The notes: generated from the sequence alone by a model not told the origin. Counted from the stretch's first letter, positions 45,652 through 58,025 are shown. The stretch is DNA of 64,000 bases from Microdochium bolleyi (GCA_001566295.1 KQ964249.1:1550001-1614000), one strand, 5' to 3'. Made by a program: numbers and translations.

Positions 45652-48600
45652 TTAGAATCCGAACGGGTTGTCCGGTGCTACACACACAACGCGTTAGTGA
45701 TTTTACTTCCACATAAAGGCACCAGAAGTAGTGTGCAAGGTGGGACTTACTGGCAGCGGACAAGTTGGCCCTCCGACCCGTCGCCTGGGGCGCGAGCTTC
45801 TCGGGCACACCGAAGCGCACGGGAGGCGCGGGTCCCGTCTGCTGCGGCTGCAGGGGCTGCAGCTGTGGCGGTGGCGACTGGCTCGTGCCATTGCTGTAGC
45901 TGCCTCCTCCCACGCGCGTGAAGCCGCCAAACCCGGCGCCCGTAGGCTGTGGCTGCATTGGTTGCATCGGTTGTTGCTGGTGCATGCCCGTCCTGTCGGG
46001 CTCGAGGGCTTGGGGCAGGAACGTGTTGATGCCGGTCTGCTGGGGGAATTGCTGTTGCGGTTGGGGCTGGCCGAAGCCGCCCTGAAAGCCTGTGGGCTGG
46101 TTGTTGATCGGCGAGAATTGTCCCTGGGGTTGCTGGAAGGCTCCTTGTTGCATCTGCTGCATCTGAGGCATGCCCGTCATATTTGGCTGCACAAACTGAT
46201 TTGGCTGGAATCCTGTCGGCTGCTGCATCATGCCAGGGTTGAAGGACATGCCTGTCTGCTGGGGCTGGAACATGCCCATGTTCTGCTGCTGCTGCTGCAT
46301 CATCAGCAGCATCCTTTGCTGAGTCAGATCGTTCAGGCTTTGCCCCGGTGGAGCGATGCCAGTAGTTTGAGGCTGCATAGGAGGGAGGTTGAAAGCACTC
46401 GGCTGTGCAGACTGAGGCGCGGAGAGTGCGCGTCCCGGTGGAGGCGCGATCAGTCCTGCACCAGTCATCTGAGGAGGAGTCGGTCGCGCACGAGGTCCGA
46501 GTCCTAGACCCAAAGGCTGCGCAGGCGCGGTTGATCCAGTCTGCATAGGTTGCATGCCTGTTATCTGCTGGGCTACGCCTGTGAAGAATGAAGGAGTGGC
46601 GCCTTGAGGCTGGGCTTGCGTTTGTTGTGGCTGCAAGGCAGCTTGCGGTTGTGCTGGTGGTTGAGTAAGAGCAGGCGGCGGCGCTTTCGTCGGTTCAAGG
46701 GGCTGCGACAGCAAGGAAAGCTCCTGCAAGGACTGAGTCGGAGGTTGTGTGGGCGCCGGTGCAGCTTGTGTTTTCGGTTCGGGCGAGGCTTGGGCTGGTC
46801 TTGCTGGAGCCTCGGGCTGCTTAGATGGCTTGACATCCCACGCATCATCATCAAAGCCACTGCTCCCATTGGCGGCAGACTCGCTTGCTTTGGGACGGCT
46901 TGCGACTGGCGACGACGCGCCTGAGCTGTCGACGCTATCATCCTTGTTCTGAGAAAAGGCTTTCGGGTCGACAACATCGCTGGTCTGAGTGGCTGGTGCA
47001 GGGCGTCCCTTCCGGGTATTGTTCCGAAGTGTTCCGCCAGGACCGGAGAACAAGCCTCCACCGCTCTCGCTATCCTCGCTGGACTTCTTCTTGCTCCCGT
47101 CCCGGCCGAACTTCTTGTCGAGATGACGCATGACCTTCAGGATATCGCCTTCGCGCAAGCCCAGGTTGCGGAGAACACTGGCATCAACATCAGGCAAGAC
47201 ACTCTCGTCCATGGAATCCTTGACGAATGCCTGAGCATAGCGCTCACACAGACCGAGAGCGACCTCACAGGATAAGAAGAATTGGAACCAGTCGTAGTCC
47301 GACTTGGGAGCTTCGATGGAGGCGCCAACCCTTGCTTGCTGTTGGCGAGAGGAGCTGCTGGAACCACTGGGCCGGTTCGACTTTGCCGCGCGCTTAACGT
47401 CGGAGAGGGGTCGATCTTCGTCAAGAGACTTGCCGGTGACCTGTTCGACATATTCTATATCCTCGACAGACATCTTTGCCACAGGGACCGCGATCTTGAC
47501 GCCATTCATCTTGTGGAGATTGATTTTGCCGTCCTTGAGACCCAAGAATTGAGCCTCGACGCTGAATGACTTGGACCGATCAGTCCAAGCACGGACCTTT
47601 TTAGGATCAGGTTCTACACCGAGATATTAGCATGCTTCCCTGAGCGCACCACCATTATATGGATGCAAGGCACTTACTAGACTTCGAAGACGACGACCGT
47701 GAGCTTTCGTGCCTCGAGTTGTCCCCACGGCTCCCACTGTCCCCTGTAGGATCCTTTTTCATGGCCTCGCGTGTCAATCTTTGCTCCTCTAATCTGTTCT
47801 GGGCAACATGAGATTTGCCGGCGTTGATACCAGATGAGGACGAAGCTGTTGGTGTTGTGGGAGTCTTGACGGTCTCAGTGACTTCAACATAGCTGCTAGG
47901 CACAACACCTTCCTTGCCATTCTTGACCCTGCGAACGAGCCACCACTCCTCGCTCTTGGTGTCGTCAATGATGAGCACATCATCACCAACCGCAACCGTA
48001 ACCTCATCGTCTCCCTGGGCCATGAAGTCGTATAGGACCAGACCCTTCTTCTGAATGTGGCCGGTTCCAGCAGCAATGACCTCACGCAGACCCTCGGCGC
48101 GGACAGCACCAGAGAGCTCGCCTAGAGCGCTCACGATCTCCTCGGCGGTATCCTTGGCGCCGGCGTGGAAGTCGATGCTCTTGGACGGCTTCACCAGCTC
48201 CATGAAGACATGCTTGCCTTCGCGCGAGTAGTGTGTCATCTTGTCCGCAGTCCACTCCAAAGAGGGGCCGTCCTGTGCGTGTTCAGGAGCAATAAGGATG
48301 ATGCCCGTCTTCAGGTTTACGCCAAGCGTTGTGGGCATCTTCTTCTTCTTGCCCATGACTGAAACCATCTCGTTAATATTGTACATGTGGAAGCCTCCAG
48401 GGGCGATGCGCGCAACCTGGCTCGAGCTCTCAGCATCGTAGTGTCGACTTGATGTCCGCGGTGGAGGCGAGGCAAGCGAGTCGTCGTTGCTGTTCACCGA
48501 CTGGTGTCTGGGGCGATTCGGTAGCGCAGGGCTCGGCTCTTCTTCAGACTCAGAGTACTGCTGCCGGGAGGGCGCATGGATCGGACTGGGCGGAGAGGCG

Positions 48601-49281
48601 CGCACCGCGCTCCTGCCTGCCATGACACCCGCTAGAGCAGCTGCTGGTCCTGCGGGCGCTTCGGGGCTCGGCGGCGCCACATCGTCGGCGAAGGACACCT
48701 GGCGAGGTGGTAGAGGTGGGCTCGCAGGTCCGTTATCATCTTGTACTGTGGGCGCAGGTGGGCGGCTCGGAAGACTGGGCGGAGGCGGCACGCGAGCGGA
48801 CTCGTTTGCGCCATCCACCATCTCAATATAGTTGGCAGGAGCGAAGCCAAACTCGCCCTGGTACGCGACCAGAATCCAATCCTCATCAGTGGCGTCAAAG
48901 ACTTGCAATTGGGCTTCTTCCGGAAAGGACAGTTCCTCGTCGGTCTGGCGGGTGTACTCGTAAAGGGAGCGGGCGTGGCCAACGGGCTCGACCTGCGAAT
49001 CACAAAGACTTGTGTTAGCACAAGCTGAGGCAGCGTGCACACCTTCTGAGTGTAGAGGAATGGGAATCGCGCGTAGCACCAACCTCTTCCACATAGTTAT
49101 TTGGGATCAGGCCGACAGGCTCGTCGTCGTCCTCGGCATCAGCCTTCTTCTTGGCCTTCCACCAGTCATCGTCCGTGCTCTTCTCTATGACGTAGAGCAC
49201 GTCGCCCTCCGTGAGCTGGAGCTCGCCTTCGGACTGTGGCGCATAGTCGTAAATGGCCTTGTACACGCCGAGGAACCCCAT
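45652..49281 (-). CDS. SLA1: Endocytic adaptor and actin regulator Sla1
   Basis: Four exons, 49281-49084, 48992-47678, 47613-45751 and 45677-45652, encode 1133 residues. Sla1 is a cortical patch protein that binds NPFxD cargo, Las17 and clathrin and couples endocytosis to actin assembly. Domains in order: SH3-1 (1-66, YKAIYDYAPQSEGELQLTEG), SH3-2 (about 70-130, ARSLYEYTRQTDEELSF), a Pro/Ser linker, SH3-3 (about 378-435, LVLYDFMAQGDDEVTVAVG), SHD1 (about 506-568, RAWTDRSKSFSVEAQFLGL) and the SAM-like SHD2 (about 603-675). The C-terminal third is Gln/Pro-rich with about 12 QxTG-type repeats (PQQTGM, QQPTGF, PQPTGA), resembling the LxxQxTG sites of the Ark1/Prk1 kinases. The last exon is only 26 nt and encodes the terminal PDNPFGF, adding an NPF motif. 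Confidence 0.96.
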
Positions 49282-50433
49282 CGTGATGGTGGAGGCTTGC
49301 TTGCTTGCGTCCGAAGCTCGAGCGTTTGATCGCGAGGCAAGGAAGAGGAGGTCGGCTGTCGGTGTCGCCAAAGGTTGTGAGGCGCACACGACTCGAGTGA
49401 GGGGGTGCTCTTGTCACCAGGCCGAGCCAGTGAATGTAGGATGAGCTGTAGGCGCGCGGATTAAGACGGAACGTCGTGCCGCCTGGCGAATCCGAAAGAA
49501 TGTGATCGGAATCCGGTGGGCGTCTGCAAAGCAGGAGTCGTGCTCATGATAGGGCTCGAAAGTGGTGGTGCGATTAGGGGCTAGGTCAGAGCTGGCCCAG
49601 GAGAGAGCGTCAGTGCCGCGTAGATTGGGCGGCAAGGGGGGTCGCTTTGGTCAGACTGTGCAGCTGTGAAGCTTCGGTCTCGAGCTGTACCGCGGCGGCG
49701 TGCACTCGGTGGTCTTGTGGCTGTGGCCCAAGTGACTGTCGTCTGTGTGGAGGCACGGCTTGCCAGCAGATGGGTGGCAGACAGCGTGACGAAGAGGAGA
49801 GCTGGCGGAGCATGGAGAAGCACACAGTGAGCGAGCAGGTCCGTGGTGGGTGATCTGCCTGGGTGCGTGCCCCGTTGCTGGACTGCACCGCCCAGCGCTG
49901 GCGTCCGCGAGATTGGCGGGTATCTCTGTCCAACGAGTAAGTCGGATGCACTAGACCAAGTTCATGCTGTCCCAAAGTCCGGTGCTGCGTCCTACACCAA
50001 ATTTCCTCCAGTACTGAATGCGGACACTGCCACGCCGATGATTACTTTTTTTTTGTCACTGAGTAACTCTCCTGCTTTGGGCGTCACCAGCCAATTGATA
50101 AATCTGACTATCACCATAATCCTGTGATTCTCCGGACTGCGAATTGCCATGCTGCCTCGGTGCAGAAAGTGGCTCAGACCGACTGCCATCCTTTCCTCGC
50201 AGATTCGGGGCACATGCAAGGATGACACAACACCACCAGTGCCCACAGGTGACGTAACCCACACGCTCCACCCAGCCCGCCCAGCCGCACAAGCGTATGC
50301 CGGAGGGTGAGACATGGACGAGGACGAAACCGAATTAGGTCTCTCTTGTATACATCACAGGCTCAGAGGGCGGATCTCTTGCCCAAAAATGATCTCGCCT
50401 TACACAGTCTGAGATGCTTGTCTATATCAATAT
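49282..50433. other. Intergenic region SLA1 / AMD1
   Basis: These 1.15 kb contain the SLA1 promoter and leader and the AMP deaminase 3' flank, both genes being on the minus strand. A T run of nine lies near 50047. I see no gene. Confidence 0.5.
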
Positions 50434-53400
50434 CTAGTGTCCCTCCTCCGCTCCACTCGGCTGGCGAGCAAGGTGCTGCGAGCCGCTCAAGTCATCTGAT
50501 TCATGCACAGAACTCTGCCTCACACTGCCACGCCGGGATGCACGTGTCATCATTCCCGGAAGATATCGTGGCTCGTGCCCAGACAGGTGCCGGTCGCTAT
50601 CAGCAGTCCATGAACCATCTTGGGTCTTCGTTCCGACCGGAGAGCCAGGCAAAACGCCATGCCCAAAAGCTTGCTGGCTTGCGCCAGGTGGGAGATCGGC
50701 CTGCGAAACAGACTTGGGGAGCCTCAAGTCGGCAGCTGTGCTGATACTGGGGGCATTTCCCTTGATGGAAGAGTTCGGCGAGCCCGGGAACGTATCCGCC
50801 ACAGTTGAGTGCATGGCCTCGGGGCTTGCGACCAGTTCCGCGGGCTGGGGCCCGGTGTATTTTGAGATCCTACGGCGCAATTTGATTAGTGACAAGGCCG
50901 AGCGGCACCGACAGGACAATGCCTTACATGCGGTGTTCCTCAACCCAGGTCTGATACCTGAAGTCCTCTCTCCGATCCGGCACATTTGTCTTCACCATCT
51001 TGTTGCCTTCTCGCCCAGGAAGATTGTACCTGTCGCCAAGCCACTGCTGCTTGATGGAGTGTTCATAGCCACTTTGCTTGACAGAGTTCTTTGCCAACTC
51101 GCACATGTCGACGGGGCTGAGCTTGTAGATTTGTGCCGCAACAGCGTATTCTTCCATCAGCGGTTCCTTGGTGAAAGCGAACTGCAGGGGGTCGTCTGTG
51201 GAGAGAGAGACGTTGAGCCCGCGTCGGAAATACTGAAAGAAGGGATTCCTTTCATATGCGAGGAAAAGTGCATTGTTGCTAAGTGGTGACATGGCAATAC
51301 CAATCTGTTCAAGGTAGAAGATGTACTGAAGGAGGGGGACCTTTCTGAGCAGAAGTCCATGGCTGATACTGTGACAGCACAAGAGCGCAACTGCCAAATG
51401 CTCACTGTCACCTGCTTCTCCACAGTGTGGCCGGAGAACAAAGGTGTTGAAGCCCCGCTGACGGCGCCAGTGGTTCAACGATGTCATGTTGGCGAACAGG
51501 TAGTACTGCCAGTAGCTGTAAGGTGGATTCTGCTTTGAGTTCCACTCCCTCGGGACGGGGAACTTCTTGTACAGGCGCCTCTCGATCTTGCTCTCATCGT
51601 CTACACTGTCGAAGCCGATGACTCTTTGCAGGAAAATATGCAGCTTGGGGTGGCTGGAAGGATCCTTCGTCACTTCGAACAGTGGCTGAAAGACGTTCTT
51701 GATGACTTGCTCGTATGAGTCCATGAGATCTGAAGCTTTGTAGACATCGTAGAGTCTTGGGATCTGGATGAGCCATCGCACGTTGTGCGAGAAAAGCTTG
51801 TTGTCGATGACCCAAGCCGCGAGGTTGTCCCACTCCTCGAGAGACTTGCCGTAGATTGAGATACGCCACTCCACCATTTGGTACTTGCTCGACTCCAGAT
51901 CTGCAATGACCTCTTTAGTGATCTCTGCGAGGTACCGGCCTTTGATGAAGTTGTCAGTCTTGAGGAAGATGGTCCTGAGGCGAGACTCTCCAATCGGGTT
52001 GTATTTCAAGTTGAATTTGTCGAACCGATGGAATGAGTCTGTGTGGGCCTGCACGTCGACAAATCAGTCAGTGGAACCTCTAGGAGATAGAAACAAACCA
52101 TGAACAGTGGTCCACTTACATGCATATCAAGAGTATCGATACTCAGATCATAAGCCGTCAGATTTATACTCTCGAACACCTCGGCCAAGGTGAGCTCCTT
52201 TCCGTCTCGGAAGAGCACGACCTCGTCGGGATGCTTCTTCATCTTGCTCTTGATGAAGCGGAGCAGATGTTTTTGGTTCATGCAGGCTGAGTGGTGAACG
52301 TGGGTGTCCACTTTTCTGACATTGTAGAAATCTCTGTGCGGCACCTTCTTGCTCTCTGCTGTCTCCTGGTATTCGTTCAACAGTGAGTACAAGTGGAACT
52401 TGCCTTCGAGGTACTGTAGTCTTCTGAAGGCAAAACTCTTGCTTGGCCCGTCTGAGGAAATAGCCAGGATTTGCTCCAGATCTATGTAGAAGTCCTTGAG
52501 CGTAGGAACACCAACCACTGGTGTGTTAGCTTCTTCGGCCGCCGAGTTCTCGAATACTTGGTAGACACCACTCTCGTCAAGGCGATAGGTGAACTCGCTT
52601 GGGGGCGCCATTGGTGGGGCGTCCGCCAGGTCGAAGTCTTCCCCAACGTCATGGCCTGGCTTCCGCTTCCTCCAGTGTTTCCTGGCGTCGCTGCCGTCTG
52701 CACCTGGCTCGCTCGGTCGTGAGGGGGTTGACTGCTGTGGTGGGAGAACGGTGCTATTGCTCATGCTGTTGTTTCCAGTCATGGGCGCCGGTGTGTCCTG
52801 TTGCCCAGCCGGGCCAACCCAGGCAGGCTCGGGAGGAGGCGGGTAGATTTCCCAGCTGGGATCATCCTTAGGGTTGTCGCCATCCCGCTGGAGAGAGAGT
52901 CGGATGTACTTGTGGCGCAGATCAATGATTTTCTGGATGCTCTGGAAGATGGTACCGAGCTCGGCCGTGATATAAGCATCACCCGCAGAGCCAGGCGTGG
53001 TATCGTTCGGAACCCCGTTCGGGTAGCCCATGTCAGGTTGCGGCCCCTGCTGTCCGTGGACGGCAGGATCGAGAGACATTGGCGCCGATGTAGGCGGCAC
53101 CTTGACTGATGGTCGAGGATGTCCACCAAGAGATGGCTGGGTGGCGGTTCTAGGTTCGGGGCCACCGCGCTGGGCCGAAGACATGGCACCTGCAATGTGT
53201 GGGAACGTATAGCTCTCGGCCGCTGATGGCAGCGACATGTGGCTCGCACTCGATGGGAAGTGGCCGTACGCAGGGCTCGGTCCGCTGTTGTGTAACGACA
53301 AGTTATCCATGGCTGGCAGCCTCGTCCGTTCCGAAATCGCAGGGCTTCCATGGGGAGTGGTTTGAGACTGGCCCCAGGAACTCTCACCAGTCTTGACCAG

Positions 53401-53824
53401 GTCGAGCTGGCTTCTCTGGTAAAAGAGCTTCGCGTCCGTTTGGGTCATTTGGCGCTCGGCAACAGGGTCGTGAAAGGTAGTCCTCTTAGGCAGATCACGA
53501 GGAAGCATTCCATCCTGGAACTCGGGCCGCGATTCGGCGGTCCGACTTGTCCTTAGGCCATTGGCAGTCTCTTCAGCTTCCGAATCGTTGTCGGTCTCGT
53601 TTCCAAAGCCTTCGGATCCGTCCGAGTCCTGTTCGAGCTGGTGGTGGGAGGCGCGGAGCTTCGGCGAAGGCTCCTCAGACGGCGGGTCATTATCGAAGTG
53701 GGCGCTCGCTGTATGCACGAGCACCAATGTCAGTAGTGATATACAGGACCAATGGCATGTGTTTATCCCATCAAAGATCGAGTGAACCACAAGGGTGACG
53801 GGAAAGACGGTACTCACACGACAT
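50434..53824 (-). CDS. AMD1: AMP deaminase
   Basis: Four exons, 53824-53818, 53708-52120, 52048-50928 and 50869-50434, encode 1050 residues. The enzyme deaminates AMP to IMP and ammonia, controlling adenylate balance. A long disordered N-terminus (about 1-300) precedes the conserved region. Metal- and substrate-binding sequences are KVDTHVHHSACMNQKHLLRF (about 468-487), FNTFVLRPHCGEAGDSEHL and the hallmark SLSTDDPLQF (about 815), with IGIAMSPLSNNALFL just before it. The first coding exon has only 7 nt (ATGTCGT), joined to CGAGCGCC as MSSSAHFDN. The last junction AT|G removes an in-frame TAA inside the donor (GTAAGG) and adds a Ser/Pro-rich tail of about 145 residues. If the 58-bp intron is kept, the protein ends at EEHRM, close to the usual core C-terminus, so both ends are possible. 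Confidence 0.93.
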
Positions 53825-55077
53825 TGTGCCAACAACTATTTCTAGTCATCCACGTGGAGGGCTGGCTGGTCTTGAGATGAAGCCGGCGGATTGTTTGATA
53901 AGGTGCTCCTCTGGAGTTCTGCGTCCGAAAGTCGAAGCTCTGGTTGGCGTGGCTCGCCACTTGATACCCCCGAGCAACGATTGTGCAGAGGAGAAGTATG
54001 ACAGTGGTGGTGTGTGCGAAGCAAACCCGCAAGATGTTCAGGTCTTGAGAAGAAGTGCACAGCTTCGAAGGTGGGGTTCGAGGAAAGCTGGGCCACGCGA
54101 AGCACTCCAAGACAGAACCTTGGCGCCGAACCGGTGACGGCAGGCGTGCAGATGGATGGTGGGGAGCTCGATAGCCAGAGCGAGCGTACGGTGTTTGACT
54201 GGCTACGACCGAACCTTGCTTTGTTTAATTTCTCCTCTCTTTCCAGAACTCCACCACCACCTTCGGAGAGAATCGAGCTGAGCGGTAGAGTCTCTTTGTA
54301 ATTCGGCGGCGTCAAAGCCATGTTCGCAAGCACCGTCTGAGTCACACCCAACTAGGTCGTAGGGCGCATTCTCAAGGCTGCTGACCTGAAGTCCCGCCGC
54401 ATCCCGACCTGCATCAACACAACCACGCCGGCGGTCTCCGCAATGATCTTGACCGCAGTGGGGACTCCCGGCGCCCTGGCTTTCCCAGGCGACCAGGTTC
54501 ACCGAGGTCTGCATGTGTGCCTGTTCTAGAGCCTGACGTCTTGAGCGATAAGGCGACAGGGGTCTTGGTCCCTCAATGCCAAGCGTCAGGCATGGAGTTC
54601 GTGCCTGCTTCCAGGAGACACCTGGGAGCTTCCAAGTCTTATCACGATGCTGCCTTTGCAGCCTGGTGGAAATACGAGCTGTACTTATTCTAGTTCCAGG
54701 TCGTTCCTGAGATGGGTTCTCAAGTGGCCTTTTCTGCCGAGAAAGGCCTTGCCGTCCAGTCCCAACCCCAAACCTCGGCGGAGCAACATGGCACCGTGCT
54801 AGGGCACCTAATGAAAGCTAAAGCGGGAGCTTACGTACATTGGTCCACTTTGACTCACCTATCGTCGCAACTCGCCGACATCCGACCAAGAGGATGCAGG
54901 TATCTGTACCTTGGTACAAGGCTCCGTCTCGGATATCAAGAGCATTTCTAGTTTCTCTATGCTGTGTCTTCATATTTCTAGAATTGTGCTGCGTGTCGAT
55001 GTTCCTAGTTTCACAAGTTTTTGTGGTAGATCGAGCACATGGCAGAACACGCAGCCTCAACATTTGTACCAGTTCTC
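53825..55077. other. Intergenic region AMD1 / YEA4
   Basis: These 1.25 kb hold the AMP deaminase promoter and the transporter 3' flank. Open frames such as 54014-54301 + are short and have antisense counterparts. No gene seen. Confidence 0.5.
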
Positions 55078-56550
55078 CTAGGTGGCCTTCTTCTTGGGCT
55101 TGGATCTAGAACCGTCCAACGAGTAAAGCCCGCCGGCTGAGAACACAATCATTGCTCCGATCAATGTCCCCGTCGCGAGGCGATTGCCGAAAAGCCAGAT
55201 GCTGAGGAGTAGACTGACAAGCTTGCGTATGTTGAGCACGATCGTGACCGTCAAGGCCGTCGATGCCGCTGCCAGCAAATTGACACCGCGGATACATGCG
55301 TACTGTGTGAGCACGTTGAGTACCAGGTAGGCTAGTTGACTTGGTATGTGTACCTTTCCGACTAGCTCCTGGAAGGCTTGAGGCAATGCGTCGATGTCCA
55401 TCATTTCTGCGGGCAGGGGATTCGCAAGCGGCGGGCTGGCTGCGAGCCTCTTGAACTGCGAGACGAGTGAAGGCGCGAAGGGCAGGAACAATGGCAAGGA
55501 GAGCAAGTGGGAGTAGAAGAGGTTCTCCTTCCACTGTGGCCCGTACTTCTTGTAGGTTGCTTCTGTGTACAACCCCATGATAGCCGACAGTACTTGCGCG
55601 ACGAAGAGGATTGCAAGACCCTTGACGAAGCTGGCCGAGCTGTCATCGGAGGCCGTATTGGCAATGCCCTGCACAGGAGGATGTTAGCGTTGTCAGACTG
55701 CGTCTACGGTCGGAAGTGCTTGCCTTAGACAGAGCATCGGAGTAAGCTGCTTGAATGACACCAACGGTGAGAAGCAGTACTGCCACGATCTGGATAGTTG
55801 AGTACTTCTTGCCGCATAGACTGCCAGCAATCATGGTAGTGATGCTTCCGCCAGAACGGAGGATGATGTGGACCGGCACAGAAATGTCGAATCCGAAGGC
55901 ATAGTTGTTGAGCATGTTGATGGCGAAAAACAAAACAATATTGATGAACCATCGCTTGATTGGCACTTTATTAGGGCTGATGAAGAATGGCGGCCGCGAG
56001 GCGTCAAACTGCGAGACATAGCTTGTCACAGCCACGAACAGGAACTGGACGAAGGTCAAGAGCGTGCCTGTACTCGACGTCAGCATCATACCCATAAGCA
56101 ATGCCGATGGCTGCTCCACGTACCGCTGTCTGGTTCAACTCTGTTCGCTGGTCAGCACGAGCCACAGGGCTACCTCTAGCGATGCGTCAGGACACTTACT
56201 TGATGATGGCCTCCAACGCAAACACCTGCATGAACACTGTGAGTATTGTGTAGGCGGCATTCGTGCCCTGGCATCAGACTTACATTCGAGCAGCAACCGC
56301 CAAAGATAAGACTGAGCATGATGCCAACTGCGAGCCATGCCGGAATTGTCTCGATGAAGAAGCGGCCTGTCAAACCCATTAGGCGTTTGGAGGCTGGCCG
56401 CTGGTCGGGGATGCCGTAGCGCTCGGCCTTCTCGAGAGAGGGCGCGGCGTTGATGATCTTGGGAGGCGCCTCGACCGGGCCACCACTGTTGGCTGGTGGC
56501 TGCGCGTCACGCAGGGTGTGGCGCCGCCGGGCCGCCTTGCTGCCCGACAT
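55078..56550 (-). CDS. YEA4: UDP-N-acetylglucosamine transporter, Yea4-like
   Basis: Five exons, 56550-56284, 56226-56201, 56140-56124, 56067-55724 and 55668-55078, encode 414 residues. It belongs to the UAA branch of the drug/metabolite transporter superfamily; yeast Yea4 moves UDP-GlcNAc into the ER lumen, linked to chitin synthesis. About ten membrane segments follow a 60-residue cytosolic N-terminus. Family landmarks: GIMLSLIFGGCCSNVFALEA, SGTLLTFVQFLFVAVTSY, NMLNNYAFGFDISVPVHIIL, FRSGGS-type LRSGGSITTMI and KYGPQWKENLFYSHLLSLPL. A 26-nt and a 17-nt exon are consecutive; the 17-nt exon supplies KVEPDSG, restoring the family sequence between EAII and TLLTF. The last intron (55723-55669) begins GC (AAG|GCAAGC), and no GT donor gives the right frame. 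Confidence 0.9.
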
Positions 56551-58025
56551 GATGGCGGGTGCAGGTGGTGCAGTGGTGCAGGTGGTGTTGCTTGACGGAT
56601 GGTCGTGGGCAAGGAGAATGATGCTGGTGCAGTCAAATGTTGCAACACTCTAAGAACAGATCTCGGGATTTTGGGCGCGATTCCCCTGGTGGCGTCGGCG
56701 GGCCGGGCTCTAACGCTGCATGGCACCACTGGCAGGGGTCACCGTGTTGATTCAGCCAGGGCAGTTGCCCGCATCCATCACCACTGGGACCCTTTTGTGA
56801 CTCCGTAGCGTACATGCTGCACGTCTCTCGCGTCAGGCAATCACGCGCTGCACGCATTATGAGGGTCTGTTCGGCTGATCTCTTCGCTGCCTCCGTAACC
56901 TAAGGTACGCTATCGGACCCTACCTTAGGGTATTGTGCAATAGTCTTCCTGGATATTTTGGTCTCTCTCGTTTGCACCCTCGAGCGAGCCTCTGGAGTGG
57001 TGGAATGTCTTACGACACTGATGCTTTCGAGTCTCCAGAAATTGTCCGATGGCCTGCATATTCCGCACGAGTCACCCTCCGGACCCTGGCTGCGCCTGTC
57101 CAACTAGAAGTCGGCCCAGATTGACACCTTGGCCTGTAGACCAACAACCGGCAGTTGGGGGCTCGATCGGCTAGTGCGGGAGCGGTGCAGGGGCTTGAGG
57201 CTTGATTTGTGCAGATGTGGGGGGGAGACGTTGTCTGCCGACGACCAGCCATCACTCTCTGTGCGGAAACAACATGCATATCGTAAATAGACGTTCTCTG
57301 TCAGCGGTATAGCTGTTCGGATGCGGCATTTCTCCTTTGTACGCTTGGATCTCAGTTCCACAATGAAGAGACTATAGGGATTTTATACCACACGGGACCG
57401 ACTTCTCGGGAGAGGACCTCCTAATGAAGAAAACCCACGAGTATCATGAAAGGGCTGGGCTTTCGAGAGCCATCTTGACCAGAATCAGCATTCCTGACAC
57501 GACCCAACATCACTACGTCAGAGCAACCCAGCAGGCAGACAACCATACAAATAAACTCGACTCGATCCGTCGATTAACTATCAATAGACGCGGACAGAAA
57601 TGGCACCAGACAATAAGGCCCCCTTACGCCAGATCCTGGGAGTCCTTTTTAGTGGTAGCTTGGCGACCTTCTGCTAGTGTTCGGCCGCGTTTTGGACCGC
57701 CTACCTGAGCGTGCTCTGCTCCTAACACTATGTCGGTGACAAAGTCCGTAACACGTGCTGAAGGTTCATTATGAAATACCCACACGCGAGCGTATTCCTT
57801 GAAATCACGGGACCAAGTGCTTGGAGGACCTGGATCTCTAGAGTATCTTCAAGTATATTAACTAGGATCAAGTATGTTCATGCAATGCCCAGATGCAGCA
57901 CGGAACTGTGAACTTCACCGGGCAGCTTCGGACTTCATTACCTGCCTCGCGGAAGAATGCGTACGACGCCTGTTGTCCTGCGAGCACGCCCGTCCTCAGT
58001 AGTGGTTCAAAGAAATAAATTGGCA
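56551..58025. other. Gene-poor stretch between YEA4 and RKM5
   Basis: These 1.48 kb contain the YEA4 promoter and the RKM5 3' flank. The part from about 57270 to 57960 is AT-richer than its surroundings. No open frame exceeds about 105 codons, and I recognise none. Confidence 0.5.

Noticed and set aside
45731..46507. Long plus-strand frame opposite the SLA1 repeats
   Set aside because: The reverse complement of Gln/Pro/Thr-Gly repeats yields Leu/Trp/Arg-rich frames; SLA1 on the minus strand has clear domains.
56068..56091. 24-bp GT-AG segment in YEA4 considered as an intron
   Set aside because: It is far too short for a fungal intron. A 17-nt exon at 56140-56124 followed by a 56-bp intron ending at the same acceptor gives a better family match.
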